A program made the position numbers and the translations under genes. A stretch of DNA of 64,000 bases from Primorskyibacter marinus (GTDB taxonomy: Bacteria > Pseudomonadota > Alphaproteobacteria > Rhodobacterales > Rhodobacteraceae). Of this stretch, positions 42,422 through 52,146 are shown one piece after another (positions within the stretch are counted from its first letter, which is position 1; each line of letters opens with the position of its first letter). The notes under the pieces are model-generated. The model ran no database searches. It was not told where the DNA came from and saw only the letters and a list, made by a program, of their open reading frames with translations. The stretch spans positions 124,001 through 188,000 of the forward strand of contig NZ_QJSD01000002.1 of NCBI RefSeq assembly GCF_003313245.1. The letters are read 5' to 3'.

Positions 42422-43379
42422 GCTGGCAACCCCCTGGGCCTTGGCCTTGCTGCCCTTGCCATTGCTGGCGGTGCGGTTCCTGCCACCGATCCTTGCGGGT
42501 GGCACGGCGCTGGCCGTGCCTGAACGCATCGGGGCGGCATTGATCAGGCGGTCCCGCGGGGCAGGATCAGACATGCCTGCGCGCCTGCAACGCGCCTTGC
42601 CGTGGCTGATCTGGGTTTTGACGGTGCTGGCCCTTTGCGGCCCCCGGATGCCAGAGCCGGTGGCTGCGCTGAAGGTCTCGGGCCGCGATCTGGCGATTGC
42701 GCTGGACCTGTCCGGATCGATGGTGCGGGACGACTTCTATCTCGACGGCGCACCAGTGACCCGGCTGGAGGCCGTCACCGCCGTCGGGTCCGCTTTCGCC
42801 CGTCGTCGGGCCGGGGACAGGGTGGCGCTGATCGTTTTCGGGTCCGAGGCGTATTACGCCACGCCGTTTACCTTCGACACCGAAGCGGTTGCCCGCCGGA
42901 TCGCGGAGGCGACCATAGGCATTTCCGGCCGTGCGACCAATATTTCCGACGCGCTGGGGCTGGCCCTGAAGCGGCTGGAAGCGTCTGAGGCCGCCACGCG
43001 CGTGGTCATTCTGCTGTCGGACGGGGCCAATAATGCGGGTGCCACAAATCCGCAGGGTGTCGCGCAACTGGCCGCCGATATGGGTGTCCGTGTGCATACG
43101 ATCGCGCTTGGCCCAAAGGATGAAACGACCGCAGAGGAAGGCGAACGCGGCGTGGTCGATGCGACGACCCTGCGGGCCATTTCGGACGTGTCGGGCGGGC
43201 AGAGCTTTCGCGTGCGGACGACCGAAGACCTTGTCGCCGTCACCGAAGCGCTGGACCGGCTGGAGGCGACGGATAGCGACGGGCTGTCGGCGGAAGTCTA
43301 TGCCGAATACTGGATCTGGCCCGCAGCCTTGGCCATGCTGGGCTGCCTTGGCCTTGCATGGCGGGAACAGGCAGCATGA
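42414..43379 (+). CDS. vWA-domain membrane protein (BatA/MxaC-like)
   Basis: A 321-residue inner-membrane protein. Two hydrophobic helices (about 6-27 and 60-78) precede a von Willebrand A domain with an intact MIDAS metal site DLSGS (98-102) and a downstream LLSDGANNAG; a third helix (about 300-316) closes the protein. This is the BatA layout. In the mxa operon the equivalent is mxaC. It probably binds the MoxR ATPase on the cytoplasmic side while acting on a periplasmic client. Start overlaps the preceding gene; the stop overlaps the next start (ATGA). Confidence 0.88.
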   Translation: MLELATPWALALLPLPLLAVRFLPPILAGGTALAVPERIGAALIRRSRGAGSDMPARLQRALPWLIWVLTVLALCGPRMPEPVAALKVSGRDLAIALDLSGSMVRDDFYLDGAPVTRLEAVTAVGSAFARRRAGDRVALIVFGSEAYYATPFTFDTEAVARRIAEATIGISGRATNISDALGLALKRLEASEAATRVVILLSDGANNAGATNPQGVAQLAADMGVRVHTIALGPKDETTAEEGERGVVDATTLRAISDVSGGQSFRVRTTEDLVAVTEALDRLEATDSDGLSAEVYAEYWIWPAALAMLGCLGLAWREQAA

Positions 43380-44272
43380 TCGGCGATCTGACATTGCTGC
43401 GGCCGCTGTGGCTTCTGGCCTTGCCCGTCATCGCAGTGCTGGCGGTGTGGCTTTACCGGCATCAGGGCGGTATCGGTGGGTGGGAACGCGCCGTTCGGCC
43501 AGAGCTTTTGCGGGCAATGGCCGCGCTTGGGCGGGTTGAAACCCGGCGCGACAGATTGCCTTTGATGGCAGCACTCGGGGCGGCTTTCATCGCGGTGCTG
43601 GCCCTGTCCGGTCCGGCGGTGGAAAGACGCGATGCGGTGTCCTTTAGAAATCTCGACGGGGTTGTTCTTGTCGTTGACGCCTCGCCCAGTGTGACGGAAA
43701 GCCCCCGCTGGCAGGATCTGGTCACGATGGGCCGGTTTGGGATTGCGTCGCTCGGCTCGCGCCCCGGCGGGATGGTGGTGTTTGCCGGCGATGCCTATGT
43801 CGCCACGGACCTGACGGCGGACCACAAACAGTTGGGCCAGACCCTTTCGCTGATAGATCCCGAGACGGTGCCGGATCCCGGATCGCGCCCCGAACGGGGC
43901 CTGGACCTTGCAGATGTGTTGCTGACGGAGGCAGAGGTGCTTGCTGGCGACGTGGTCCTTTTCACCGATGGCGCAGGGCTGGGCCCTGACAGTCTGACCG
44001 TGGCAGAGCGGATCGCGGCGCAGGGCGCGCGGCTGTCGATTGTCGCTTTCGGCCCGTCAACGCCCGAAATGGAGGCACATGCCGCGATTGGTGGCGGCAC
44101 GCTGATGTCGCTGGACGCGCCGGACGAACTATCCGATTGGGTGACGGGACAGGCGCGTGACCGGCTGGAGCAACAGTCCTATCCGCTTTTGTTCTGGCGC
44201 GACCTCGGGCGGGCGCTGTTGGCATTCGCACTGGTCCCGCTGTTGCTGTTGTTTCGCAGGCAGATGACATGA
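43376..44272 (+). CDS. Second vWA-domain membrane protein (MxaL-like)
   Basis: A 298-residue inner-membrane protein with the same plan as its neighbour: helices at about 8-27 and 63-80, a vWA domain with MIDAS DASPS (101-105), and a C-terminal helix (LALLAFALVPLLLLF-like, 277-293). A second vWA gene next to the first is the standard arrangement in BatA/BatB and mxaC/mxaL. The ATG at 43376 overlaps the upstream stop and is preferred to an in-frame ATG 18 bases earlier. Confidence 0.86.
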   Translation: MIGDLTLLRPLWLLALPVIAVLAVWLYRHQGGIGGWERAVRPELLRAMAALGRVETRRDRLPLMAALGAAFIAVLALSGPAVERRDAVSFRNLDGVVLVVDASPSVTESPRWQDLVTMGRFGIASLGSRPGGMVVFAGDAYVATDLTADHKQLGQTLSLIDPETVPDPGSRPERGLDLADVLLTEAEVLAGDVVLFTDGAGLGPDSLTVAERIAAQGARLSIVAFGPSTPEMEAHAAIGGGTLMSLDAPDELSDWVTGQARDRLEQQSYPLLFWRDLGRALLAFALVPLLLLFRRQMT

Positions 44273-44943
44273 AGGCGCTGGCCTTAATTGCTGTCGTCGC
44301 GACCGCGTTGGCCTTGGTCTTGGGCGGGGCGTCAGGCTTTGGCCGCGTGCTATTGTCGGCAGGGATGCCTGCATTGGCGGCACCTCTGTTTCAGGATGCG
44401 CATTGGCGCGGGGTTGCGCTCTATCGCGCCGGGAAGCTGCCCGACGCGGCAGAGGCGTTTGCCGATGCGCGGGCCTTTTACAACCTTGGAACGGCGCAGG
44501 CGCGGGATGGCAAATATTCTGCGGCGCTGGAAGCCTATGATCGTGTGATCCCCGGCGGAGACGATGATGCACGGGCCAATTTTGATCTTATCGCCGCCTA
44601 TTATGCATCGCTTGGGATCGACCCGGAGGTTCTTGGGCTGTTCGGAGAGCAAAAAGAAGGCGTAATAGAGGAATCCTTTGTCGCACAAGGCAGGGCGCGT
44701 GCCGCCGGAACAGGCGACGAGGTGACGAACGCCTCTGCCATGCTTGGCAATGTCGAGTTGCGCAGCAACGCGGCACAACAGGTGCGGCGCGTGTTCGACG
44801 ATCGTTTCATGATGGCGGATGAACGCTGGCTACGGCAATTGGCAGATGTGCCGGGTGAATACCTCGCCGCGCGGATCTCGCAGGAACGCAAGCGGCGCAA
44901 CGCCCTGGGGCTGGAGCCACCCACGCCGGAGGATCCGCGATGA
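44269..44943 (+). CDS. TPR-type periplasmic protein (MxaK-like)
   Basis: A 224-residue protein with an N-terminal membrane anchor or signal (residues 3-22) followed by short TPR-like helices (WRGVALYRAGKLPDAAEAF, then YNLGTAQARDGKYSAALEAY). The position after the two vWA genes fits mxaK/batC. The C-terminal half (from about 130) is charged and helical. ATGA overlaps join it to both neighbours. Confidence 0.75.
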   Translation: MKALALIAVVATALALVLGGASGFGRVLLSAGMPALAAPLFQDAHWRGVALYRAGKLPDAAEAFADARAFYNLGTAQARDGKYSAALEAYDRVIPGGDDDARANFDLIAAYYASLGIDPEVLGLFGEQKEGVIEESFVAQGRARAAGTGDEVTNASAMLGNVELRSNAAQQVRRVFDDRFMMADERWLRQLADVPGEYLAARISQERKRRNALGLEPPTPEDPR

Positions 44944-46142
44944 GGATGGTCTGTCTGCTGATCACGATGCTTTTTGCGGGTCCGGTATTGGCACAATCGC
45001 GCAACGTCGATCCGCAGGATCTGCAACTGACAGTCACTGTTCTGGAGCAGGACGCGCAACCTTATGCCCGCGAGATGATCCCGATCCTGATCCGCGGGGT
45101 CTACCGTCGCCACATCACCCTTGAGAAACTGGAACAACCGGCGTTGGAGGGGTTCAACTGGACCCAGCTGGGCCCCGATAAATGGAGCGAGGAGCGCCTG
45201 AACGGCAAGACCGTCAAGGTGATGGAGCGCCGGATGGCGCTTTATCCCGAGGATGCAGGCACATTGACCATCGGGTCTTTCACCCATCACCTGACCTTGA
45301 CCGACGAAGGCGACGACTGGTTTGCGCATGACATCACCTCGCCCCCCGTGACGGTAGAGGTTGCTGCCCCGCCGGACCTGCCGGAGGACAGTTGGTGGTT
45401 TCCCGCCAAGCGTGTCGAGATATCGGACCAGTGGTCAAACGCGCCGGACCGCTTGAAAGCGGGCGAAGGTGTCTTGCGGATCGTCCGCATCAAGGCGATC
45501 GGTGTGACACCGGAAATGGTGCCGCCGATGCCAGAGCTTCATTCGCCCTCGGGCATGGTTTTCGCCCATCCCGAAAAGCGCCTGATCGAACTTTCGCCGG
45601 AAGGCCCGGTCACTTTCGTTTTCTGGCGCTGGACGATCCGGCCGGGCAATGCCTATTCCACCATCGTGGAGCCGCTGAATTTACAGTTTTTCGATACTGA
45701 TGCGCGGGTGATGCGCGATGTCACGATCTCGGCCCAGCGGGTCGCCTATGACGAAACGGCGCTGCCTCCGGTGCCACCGCCCGCGCAACCGTCTGTCCTG
45801 CCCGGTTGGCCGGTCGCCTTTGTCGCGCTGCTGATCTTCGGTGCCGGTCTGGGCTGGATGGTGTCTGGCAGACGCCCCGACGCCACGGCACTAAGGCGGC
45901 GGTTCAGGATCCTCGATCCGTTGGCGCGACAGATGGCGCGGGCGGCGCGTGCGGATGCGCCCGCGCAGGTCAGGCGCGCGGCATATGCCTTGGTGGGTCG
46001 GGACGGGGCCGGGCCGGAAGACGTCCGCCTTTTGGACGGGTTGGACCGGGCGATATTCGCGCCTGACTCCGACACCCCCGATTTGCGCGGCTTTGTCCGG
46101 TCCTTCCTGCAATCCCATGCCAGAGTTAAGACTAAGCGCTGA
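44940..46142 (+). CDS. BatD-like membrane-anchored beta-sandwich protein
   Basis: A 400-residue protein with a signal peptide (ending GPVLA near residue 18), a periplasmic beta-rich region of about 260 residues containing repeated immunoglobulin-like strands ([20 protein letters not shown]), one transmembrane helix (about 287-306, [19 protein letters not shown]), and a cytoplasmic tail. This is the BatD/oxygen-tolerance layout. It closes the seven-gene overlapping operon. It may hold the client enzyme while the vWA/MoxR machinery acts. Confidence 0.75.
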   Translation: MRMVCLLITMLFAGPVLAQSRNVDPQDLQLTVTVLEQDAQPYAREMIPILIRGVYRRHITLEKLEQPALEGFNWTQLGPDKWSEERLNGKTVKVMERRMALYPEDAGTLTIGSFTHHLTLTDEGDDWFAHDITSPPVTVEVAAPPDLPEDSWWFPAKRVEISDQWSNAPDRLKAGEGVLRIVRIKAIGVTPEMVPPMPELHSPSGMVFAHPEKRLIELSPEGPVTFVFWRWTIRPGNAYSTIVEPLNLQFFDTDARVMRDVTISAQRVAYDETALPPVPPPAQPSVLPGWPVAFVALLIFGAGLGWMVSGRRPDATALRRRFRILDPLARQMARAARADAPAQVRRAAYALVGRDGAGPEDVRLLDGLDRAIFAPDSDTPDLRGFVRSFLQSHARVKTKR

Positions 46143-46221
46143 ATTGCCAGACACGCCCGACAGGCAGAGGCTTGCGCACAGCGTTCGACACTGGACGCAC
46201 TGCCTAAGGGAGGACACGACC

Positions 46222-46848
46222 ATGGGATTATTGGACAATCTGTTCGGGGGTGGAAGCAATGACACTGCTGACACCACGCCCAAATACACGCATGTGAAAA
46301 TTCATCCACAAGTTGACAGTGGCATTCCGCCGGAAAACCCGAATTTCGGCGGCGGTACGCTGCGGTGCCAATGCCAGTCCAATCCGGTGGTCGTGGAAAT
46401 CTCTGGCCAGACTGCGCATAACCACGTTTGCGGCTGCACCAAATGCTGGAAGCCGAATGGCGCGATCTTCAGTCAGGTCGCCGTGACGCCGCGCAGCAAT
46501 GTCAAAGTTACCGAAAATGCGGACAAACTGGGGATTGTTGACGAAAGCGCCGCGATCCAACGCCATGCCTGCCGGGATTGCGGAACGCATATGGTGGGGC
46601 GGATAGAGGATACCGGGCACCCGTTCCATGGGTTGGATTTCGTGCATACCGAACTGTCCGCGCAAAAGGGCTGGGCGGCGCCGACCTTCGCGGCGTTTGT
46701 CTCGTCGATCATCGAATCCGGGGTGGACCCGTCCCGCATGGACGAGATCCGCGGTCGCCTGACGGAACTGGGGCTTGAGCCATATGATTGCCTGTCCCCG
46801 CCCCTGATGGACCTGATTGCGACCCATGTCGCGAAACAAAAGGCCTGA
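46222..46848 (+). CDS. gfa: S-(hydroxymethyl)glutathione synthase (formaldehyde-activating)
   Basis: A 208-residue cytoplasmic zinc protein that speeds condensation of formaldehyde with glutathione, feeding FlhA. The cysteine pattern of Gfa is complete: CxC at 49-51, CGCTKC at 70-75 and CRDC at 117-120, forming structural and catalytic zinc sites. Length is typical. ATG 46222 follows AAGGGAGGA; the frame opens earlier, inside the BatD-like gene. It lies 79 bases after that gene and 96 before the response regulator. Some have questioned the catalytic role of Gfa in vivo; the identity of the gene is not in doubt. Confidence 0.94.
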   Translation: MGLLDNLFGGGSNDTADTTPKYTHVKIHPQVDSGIPPENPNFGGGTLRCQCQSNPVVVEISGQTAHNHVCGCTKCWKPNGAIFSQVAVTPRSNVKVTENADKLGIVDESAAIQRHACRDCGTHMVGRIEDTGHPFHGLDFVHTELSAQKGWAAPTFAAFVSSIIESGVDPSRMDEIRGRLTELGLEPYDCLSPPLMDLIATHVAKQKA

Positions 46849-46944
46849 TGGCTGCGGACACGGGCGGAAAGTGATCTTAGATGCGTTGAAACGGTTGCAA
46901 AAAATCGCCGCTAAGCTAGCTTCTTGAACTGGGAGGCTACTGCT

Positions 46945-47670
46945 ATGCAACACTTTGACGTTGCGGTTCCGGAAGAGGCGATCTCTTCGGTGCTGATTGT
47001 TGACGACCATCCGCTATACAGCGATGCGCTTGCGTCGGCCTTGGGCGGGGTCTTTGCGGACTGTCAGGTAGAAAAGGCCGGATCCTTGAAAGCGGCGCTC
47101 GCATTGCTGGAATCGGGATTTCACCCGGATCTGGTGATGTTTGATCTGGTCTTGCCGGATGTGAATGGCATCTCGGGGTTCATTTCGCTGCGGGCGCATG
47201 TGCCGGATATTCCGATTCTGGTCATCTCGTCGATGACCTCGCATGTGCTGGTAACCTCGTTGATGAACGAAGGTGCCGCCGGTTTTTTGCCGAAGGACAC
47301 GCCTGCAAACGTGATCCAGACCGTGCTGGCAGAGATCGCGGCGGGGCGTAAATATGTGCCGAAGGATTATCGCCAGGCCCGGCCCGCCGAAACGCCCGAG
47401 GATTTGCTGGAGAATATTCACCCCAAGCTGGCCGCGTTGACGCCGCAGCAGCAGAGGGTGATGAAGCTGATATGCGAAGGCAAGCCGAACAAGCAGATCG
47501 CCTATGAGCTTGATCTGGCCGAGGCGACGGTCAAGGCGCATATCACGGCGTTGCTGCGTCGCCTTGGTGTCAGCAACCGCACACAGGCCGCCCTGCTGGT
47601 CGAGGCGGCACATGCCCAGGCTTTGGAATCGGTCGAGGAACCGGAGGCGCTTTCGTTCCTCTGCCGTTAG
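46945..47670 (+). CDS. LuxR-type response regulator (FlhR/RfdR-like)
   Basis: A 241-residue NarL/FixJ-type regulator. Receiver residues are visible: Asp20-Asp21, phospho-acceptor Asp67 in MFDLVLPD, and Lys117 in FLPKDT. The C-terminal HTH (LTPQQQRVMKLICEGKPNKQ, then ATVKAHITALLRRLGV) is intact. ATG 46945 follows GGGAGG; an upstream TTG at 46924 is unlikely. Together with the hybrid kinase gene at 48841 and the surrounding formaldehyde genes it resembles FlhRS of Paracoccus and RfdRS of Rhodobacter, which control methanol and formaldehyde oxidation genes. Confidence 0.88.
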   Translation: MQHFDVAVPEEAISSVLIVDDHPLYSDALASALGGVFADCQVEKAGSLKAALALLESGFHPDLVMFDLVLPDVNGISGFISLRAHVPDIPILVISSMTSHVLVTSLMNEGAAGFLPKDTPANVIQTVLAEIAAGRKYVPKDYRQARPAETPEDLLENIHPKLAALTPQQQRVMKLICEGKPNKQIAYELDLAEATVKAHITALLRRLGVSNRTQAALLVEAAHAQALESVEEPEALSFLCR

Positions 47671-47680
47671 TAGGACAGAT

Positions 47681-48850
47681 ATGCGAGACACCGACCCCTG
47701 CTCTGGTCCGGAATTTGTGACGGTGGCGCAATCCACCGCCCCTGATGCCCGCGACGCCGTCGAGGAGGCCGCGACGGGTATCGACCTTGCGCAGACGTGT
47801 TTTGTGCTGGTGTTGGCACCGTCCGGATTGGACCCGGGCGTTCTGGCCGATGCTTTGGCTGACAGGCTGGACGGTGTACCGGTGTTTGGCTGCACCACGG
47901 CGGGACAGATCACGCCTGCTGGCTACGAGACAGACGCGTTGCTTCTGATCGCCTTTCACAAAGAGAATTTCCGCTGTTCCTCGATCCTGTTCAAGCCGCT
48001 GAAACCTCTGACCATTGCGCCGATTATCAGTCAGGTCAAACGTCAGAACAGCCAGTTTCTGCGCACGCCGGGCTGGAACCGGCTTGCCTTGGTTTTTGCC
48101 GACGGGCTGTCGAAACAAGAGGATCTGCTGGCCTCGGTTCTGGAAACCGTGCTGGAGGGTATTCCGGTTTTTGGCGGCTCTGCCGGGGACGGTCTGGCCT
48201 TTGGCGAAACGTTTATCCTGCATAACGGCACGTTCCACGGCAACGCGGCACTGCTGCTGATGGTCGAGACCAACCTGCAATTTCAGGGCCTCAGCTTTGA
48301 CCACTTCCTGCCAAACGGCAAGCAACTGGTCATCACCGATGCCAACACCGAAGAGCGTCTTGTCCACGAGATCAACGGTGCCCCTGCGGCAAAGGAATAT
48401 GCGCGATTGGTCGGCTGCGCAGTCGAGGATCTGTCGCCGCAGGTTTTTGCCGAAAATCCGATGCTGGTCTGCCATAACGAAAACCACTATGTCCGCGCGG
48501 TCTTTGCCCTGACGGATGGCCAGTCTCTGTCGTTTCTTGCCGCGATCGACGACGGGCTGGTGATGATGCTGGGCCGTGGCAAGAATATCATTGAGACATT
48601 GGAAGCAGAGCTGGATGTACGCGACCCGGCGGGGCAGGCACCGGATTTCATCCTTGCCTTCGATTGCGTGTTGCGAAAGCTGGAATTCGAAGAAAAACAG
48701 CTCGACAGGCAGGTCTCCAAACTCTTTCGTCGGCATCGCGTTCTCGGCTTCAACACCTATGGCGAGCAGCATTGCGGGCTGCATATGAACCAGACCTTTG
48801 TCGGTGTCGCGTTCTTTGAAAGCGACGGGGGGCACGGCCAATGGACCTGA
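47681..48850 (+). CDS. FIST-domain sensory protein
   Basis: A 389-residue cytoplasmic protein composed of FIST N and FIST C domains, which are thought to bind small ligands such as amino acids or other metabolites. Typical features are GVPVFGCTTAGQI, VFGGSAGDG and, in the C-terminal half, GFNTYGEQHCG. It starts 10 bases after the response regulator gene and its end overlaps the kinase gene by 10 bases, so it is translated with the kinase and probably gates its activity. A frame opening earlier, at 47504, lies inside the response regulator gene and is rejected. The ligand in this methanol context could be formaldehyde-related (inference). Confidence 0.88.
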   Translation: MRDTDPCSGPEFVTVAQSTAPDARDAVEEAATGIDLAQTCFVLVLAPSGLDPGVLADALADRLDGVPVFGCTTAGQITPAGYETDALLLIAFHKENFRCSSILFKPLKPLTIAPIISQVKRQNSQFLRTPGWNRLALVFADGLSKQEDLLASVLETVLEGIPVFGGSAGDGLAFGETFILHNGTFHGNAALLLMVETNLQFQGLSFDHFLPNGKQLVITDANTEERLVHEINGAPAAKEYARLVGCAVEDLSPQVFAENPMLVCHNENHYVRAVFALTDGQSLSFLAAIDDGLVMMLGRGKNIIETLEAELDVRDPAGQAPDFILAFDCVLRKLEFEEKQLDRQVSKLFRRHRVLGFNTYGEQHCGLHMNQTFVGVAFFESDGGHGQWT

Positions 48851-51102
48851 TCGACCCGTCCGAAGCACCAGATATTCAGGTTGCGCGTCAATCCAAGATC
48901 ATCGCGGCACTGGTCAGGCGGGCGACCCGGCAGAACGAGGTCGGCACGACGGCTTACAGCGCCTTTCAATCGGCCATCGAGTTGCAGGCGCAGGTCGCCG
49001 CCAAGACCCGCGATCTGGAACGCGCGGCGACAGAGTTGGAAAGCGTCCAGTATGACCGCGAACGCACCCGTCGCAATCTGGACGAGGCGCTGTCGGCGAT
49101 GGGTGACGGGCTGGCGCTGTTCACCGACAAGCAGCTGGATATTTGCAACGACCTTTTTCAGCACCTCTTGCAGGATGTTTCGGATCAGGTTGTTCCGGGG
49201 CTTGGCCTGACGGGATATTTCAGCCTTCTGACACAAAGCGCGCATGTCCTGTCACTGGATCGGCGGATCACGTCGGCGGATGTGGCCGCGCCTGCGCTGT
49301 CGGTCGTGATCGAGTTGACAGAGGACCGCTGGTATCGGCTGAACATGGAGCGGACCTCTGCCGGAACTCGCATTCTTTTGCTCACGGAGATCACGTCGAT
49401 CGTGCGGCAAAACCGGATCGAGAAAGAGCGGCTGATCGACCGGCAGGCCGACTACCTTCAGGCGGTGTTCGAGAACATGACGTCGGGCGTGTGCACCTTT
49501 TCTTCGACGGGTCGGGTTATGATGCATAACCTTCCGTTCCGGCAATTGCTGGGCCTGCCCTACGGGGCTGTGGAAAAGGGCATGTCGCTTCACAGCCTGC
49601 TGGCCTTTCTCACGCGACGTGGGGTGATCGAAGGGGCCACGATTTCGATGGTCGAACAATGGCAGGCGCGACTGCTGCGCAGCGGGCGGTTCCGGCAGCG
49701 GGTGCGCAGTGTCACCGACAGGGTCTTCGATCTTCAGGCCAATATGCTGCCGGATGGCGGCTTTCTGGTCGAATTGAAGGACGTCACGCTGGAAGCGCGC
49801 GCAACCGAGATGCTGGAAAACCGTGTGCAGGAGCGCACCGCAGAGCTGACCCGCGCAAATGCGCGTCTGACGGAGCAATATGATGAAAAGGCGCGCGTCG
49901 AAGAAGAACTGCGCTTTGCCAAGGAACGCGCCGAGGCTGCGGTATCTTCCAAGACCCGTTTTCTGGCGGCTGCCAGCCATGACCTGTTGCAGCCCATCAA
50001 CGCCGCCAAGCTGTTGATTGCGACATTGCAGCAAAACACTTTGGGGTCGCCGCATGCCGCCCTGACAGAGCGGCTAAAAGGGGCTTTCACGTCCATTGAG
50101 CAATTGTTGCATGCCCTGCTGGATATTTCTCGTCTGGACAGTATCGAGCAGGATGCGGTGACGGCGCGCACGTTGAACCTCGGCAATATCTTGCAGGGCG
50201 TCTACGAGGATCAGACCCCGTTGGCCGAACAAAAGGGCGCGAAGCTGGTGATGGTGCCGTGCAATCATCATGTCCGGTCCGATCCGGTCTATCTGCTGCG
50301 ATCCATCCAGAACCTTGTGGTGAACGCGATCCAATATACAGAGCCGGGCGGGAAGGTTCTGTTCGGGTGCAGGCGGCGCGGTGACAAGGTCGAATTGCAG
50401 GTCTGGGACACCGGCATCGGTATCGGCGAAGAGGATCAAACCCGCATCTTCGAAGAATTTGCCCGCGCGGGAAATGTGCCTGTCGGTTCAGGCGTCGGGT
50501 TGGGCCTGTCGATTGTCGAACGGACGTGCCGCCATCTTGGGCACCGGCTGTGGATGTCGTCGGAACTGGGGGTCGGATCGGTCTTTTGTATAGAAATGGA
50601 CCGCGTGGGCGATTCCATTGGTGAATCCGAACCCGTCAAGGCGGCGTTGAGCTTCGGTGACGTGCCACTGGATCATATCGCCTTGGTGGTAGAGAACGAC
50701 GCGGATGTGCTGTTTGCCACGACACAGACCTTGCAGGGCTGGGGCGCAAGTGTCCTGCCGGCTGCCTCCACCGAAGAAGCCGTGAACTTTGTTCGGGATT
50801 TGGGAATGCCACCGGACATCATGCTGGTGGATTATCAATTGGACGGCGCGGATACCGGCCTGCGCACGATAGAGGCCATTCGCCGGGAAACCGGCACGAA
50901 TGTGCCCGCAATCATGATCACCGCCGATCGGCGCGAAAGTCTGCTGCGGGCCGGGAAGCGGATGGATTTCACGGTCATGACCAAACCATTGCAGTTGTCG
51001 CGCCTGCGTCCACTGATCGAATGGAAGGTCCAGGAACACGCTGCCGGAGTGCAGCCGAAAGTCGGGCATGACACCGCCGGACAGGGGAATACTCTCGGCT
51101 GA
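48841..51102 (+). CDS. Cytoplasmic PAS hybrid histidine kinase (FlhS/RfdS-like)
   Basis: A 753-residue sensor kinase without membrane helices. An N-terminal coiled coil (about 45-85) is followed by two PAS-like regions (around 85-190 and 205-320), a second coiled coil (325-375), the dimerisation/phospho-acceptor box ASHDLLQPI with His380, the ATPase domain (N-box Asn495, DTGIGIG at 523-529, GSGVGLGL at 549-556) and a C-terminal receiver with Asp664 in LVDYQLDG. A soluble kinase must read a cytoplasmic signal; the FIST protein gene just upstream overlaps it by 10 bases. It should phosphorylate the LuxR-type regulator encoded at 46945. Confidence 0.9.
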   Translation: MDLIDPSEAPDIQVARQSKIIAALVRRATRQNEVGTTAYSAFQSAIELQAQVAAKTRDLERAATELESVQYDRERTRRNLDEALSAMGDGLALFTDKQLDICNDLFQHLLQDVSDQVVPGLGLTGYFSLLTQSAHVLSLDRRITSADVAAPALSVVIELTEDRWYRLNMERTSAGTRILLLTEITSIVRQNRIEKERLIDRQADYLQAVFENMTSGVCTFSSTGRVMMHNLPFRQLLGLPYGAVEKGMSLHSLLAFLTRRGVIEGATISMVEQWQARLLRSGRFRQRVRSVTDRVFDLQANMLPDGGFLVELKDVTLEARATEMLENRVQERTAELTRANARLTEQYDEKARVEEELRFAKERAEAAVSSKTRFLAAASHDLLQPINAAKLLIATLQQNTLGSPHAALTERLKGAFTSIEQLLHALLDISRLDSIEQDAVTARTLNLGNILQGVYEDQTPLAEQKGAKLVMVPCNHHVRSDPVYLLRSIQNLVVNAIQYTEPGGKVLFGCRRRGDKVELQVWDTGIGIGEEDQTRIFEEFARAGNVPVGSGVGLGLSIVERTCRHLGHRLWMSSELGVGSVFCIEMDRVGDSIGESEPVKAALSFGDVPLDHIALVVENDADVLFATTQTLQGWGASVLPAASTEEAVNFVRDLGMPPDIMLVDYQLDGADTGLRTIEAIRRETGTNVPAIMITADRRESLLRAGKRMDFTVMTKPLQLSRLRPLIEWKVQEHAAGVQPKVGHDTAGQGNTLG

Positions 51103-51115
51103 GGGAGGAATCTTG

Positions 51116-51781
51116 ATGATGCTGAAACAACTGGCCTTGGCGATTGCACTATTGGCGGCACCAGCCGTCGCGAATTCGGCGGACGGGACCAAAACCTACG
51201 ACCTGCTGTTCCGCAATGGAACATTGGACGAGATCAGTCGGGACAAGACGCTGGTCTATCACCGCGAGGTCACCAACGCCCTGAAACCAGAAGCGGGCGA
51301 GCGAGACACCGGAGACATCGCGCTGAACTTTTCCGGCGACGAGGATGGAATGCTGAAAATCTCGTTCCACAAAGAGGACAAGATGCGCGGTATGGGGCAA
51401 TTTCCGGCCAGCGTCGGTAATCCGATGATCATGGTCTTTTATGAATCGGTCATTCGCGACATGGCGGAATCGGCGGGTGGCAGCCCGTTTTACATCCGCA
51501 ATCGGGTCAAGGACGCGCTGGTTCAGACCTCGGAGGTGATCGAGGGCGAGGCGCAGGTCGGCGGCCGCACGGTGGCCACCAAGACGGTCAGCCTTTTCCC
51601 GTTCAAGGACGATCCGAACCGCGACCGGATGCAAGGCTTCGGCGATCTGGAAATGCAGGTGGTGATGTCCGAGGATGTGCCCGGCTGGTATCTTAGCATG
51701 ACGGCAGATGCGCCCGGTGCGGGCGACGGTCCGGTTTACCATTCGGAGATCACGTTTGATACGCTGGGGGAAACGAAATGA
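51116..51781 (+). CDS. Uncharacterised periplasmic protein of the methanol cluster
   Basis: A 221-residue secreted protein: signal peptide MMLKQLALAIALLAAPAVANS, then a beta-rich domain (TYDLLFRNGTLDEISRDK) with no recognisable catalytic residues or cysteines in the mature part. It follows a GGAGG ribosome site 13 bases after the kinase gene. Its stop overlaps the next small secreted protein gene (ATGA). The context suggests a role in the periplasmic methanol oxidation apparatus, but no function can be stated. Confidence 0.65.
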   Translation: MMLKQLALAIALLAAPAVANSADGTKTYDLLFRNGTLDEISRDKTLVYHREVTNALKPEAGERDTGDIALNFSGDEDGMLKISFHKEDKMRGMGQFPASVGNPMIMVFYESVIRDMAESAGGSPFYIRNRVKDALVQTSEVIEGEAQVGGRTVATKTVSLFPFKDDPNRDRMQGFGDLEMQVVMSEDVPGWYLSMTADAPGAGDGPVYHSEITFDTLGETK

Positions 51782-52128
51782 AGGGTTTGGCCTGCGCCCT
51801 CATTCTGGCAGTTGCACCGCTGGGGGCCAGCGCGCAAAGCGTTGCACAGCAATATAACGACTACCCGACAGCCGCTCGCGCGGATTATGTCTTTGCCTGC
51901 ATGGCCACGAATGGGCGCAGCCGCGAGGTGCTGCAACAATGCGCCTGCTCAATAGATGAGATTGCCACGATCCTGCCCTATGAAAAATACGTTCAGGCGG
52001 AAACGGTCCTTTCGATGCGGCGCACGGGGGGCGAGCGCATGGCCGTTTTCAACAGCGCCGTCGTGGCCGAGACTTTGGTGGCCGACCTGCGCCGCGCGCA
52101 GGCCGAAGCAGAGATTATCTGTTTCTGA
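51778..52128 (+). CDS. Small secreted four-cysteine protein
   Basis: A 116-residue protein with a signal peptide (ending GASA near residue 19) and four mature cysteines: Cys41, Cys55, Cys57 and Cys115, suitable for two disulfides. The body is helical with YPTAARADYVFACMATNG in front. It is translationally coupled to the preceding gene and converges with the SoxYZ-like gene. I recall similar short proteins near PQQ-dehydrogenase genes but cannot name a family. It might be a chaperone or electron-transfer accessory. Confidence 0.6.
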   Translation: MKGLACALILAVAPLGASAQSVAQQYNDYPTAARADYVFACMATNGRSREVLQQCACSIDEIATILPYEKYVQAETVLSMRRTGGERMAVFNSAVVAETLVADLRRAQAEAEIICF

Positions 52129-52146
52129 GGTTTCGGGCGGGGCCGA

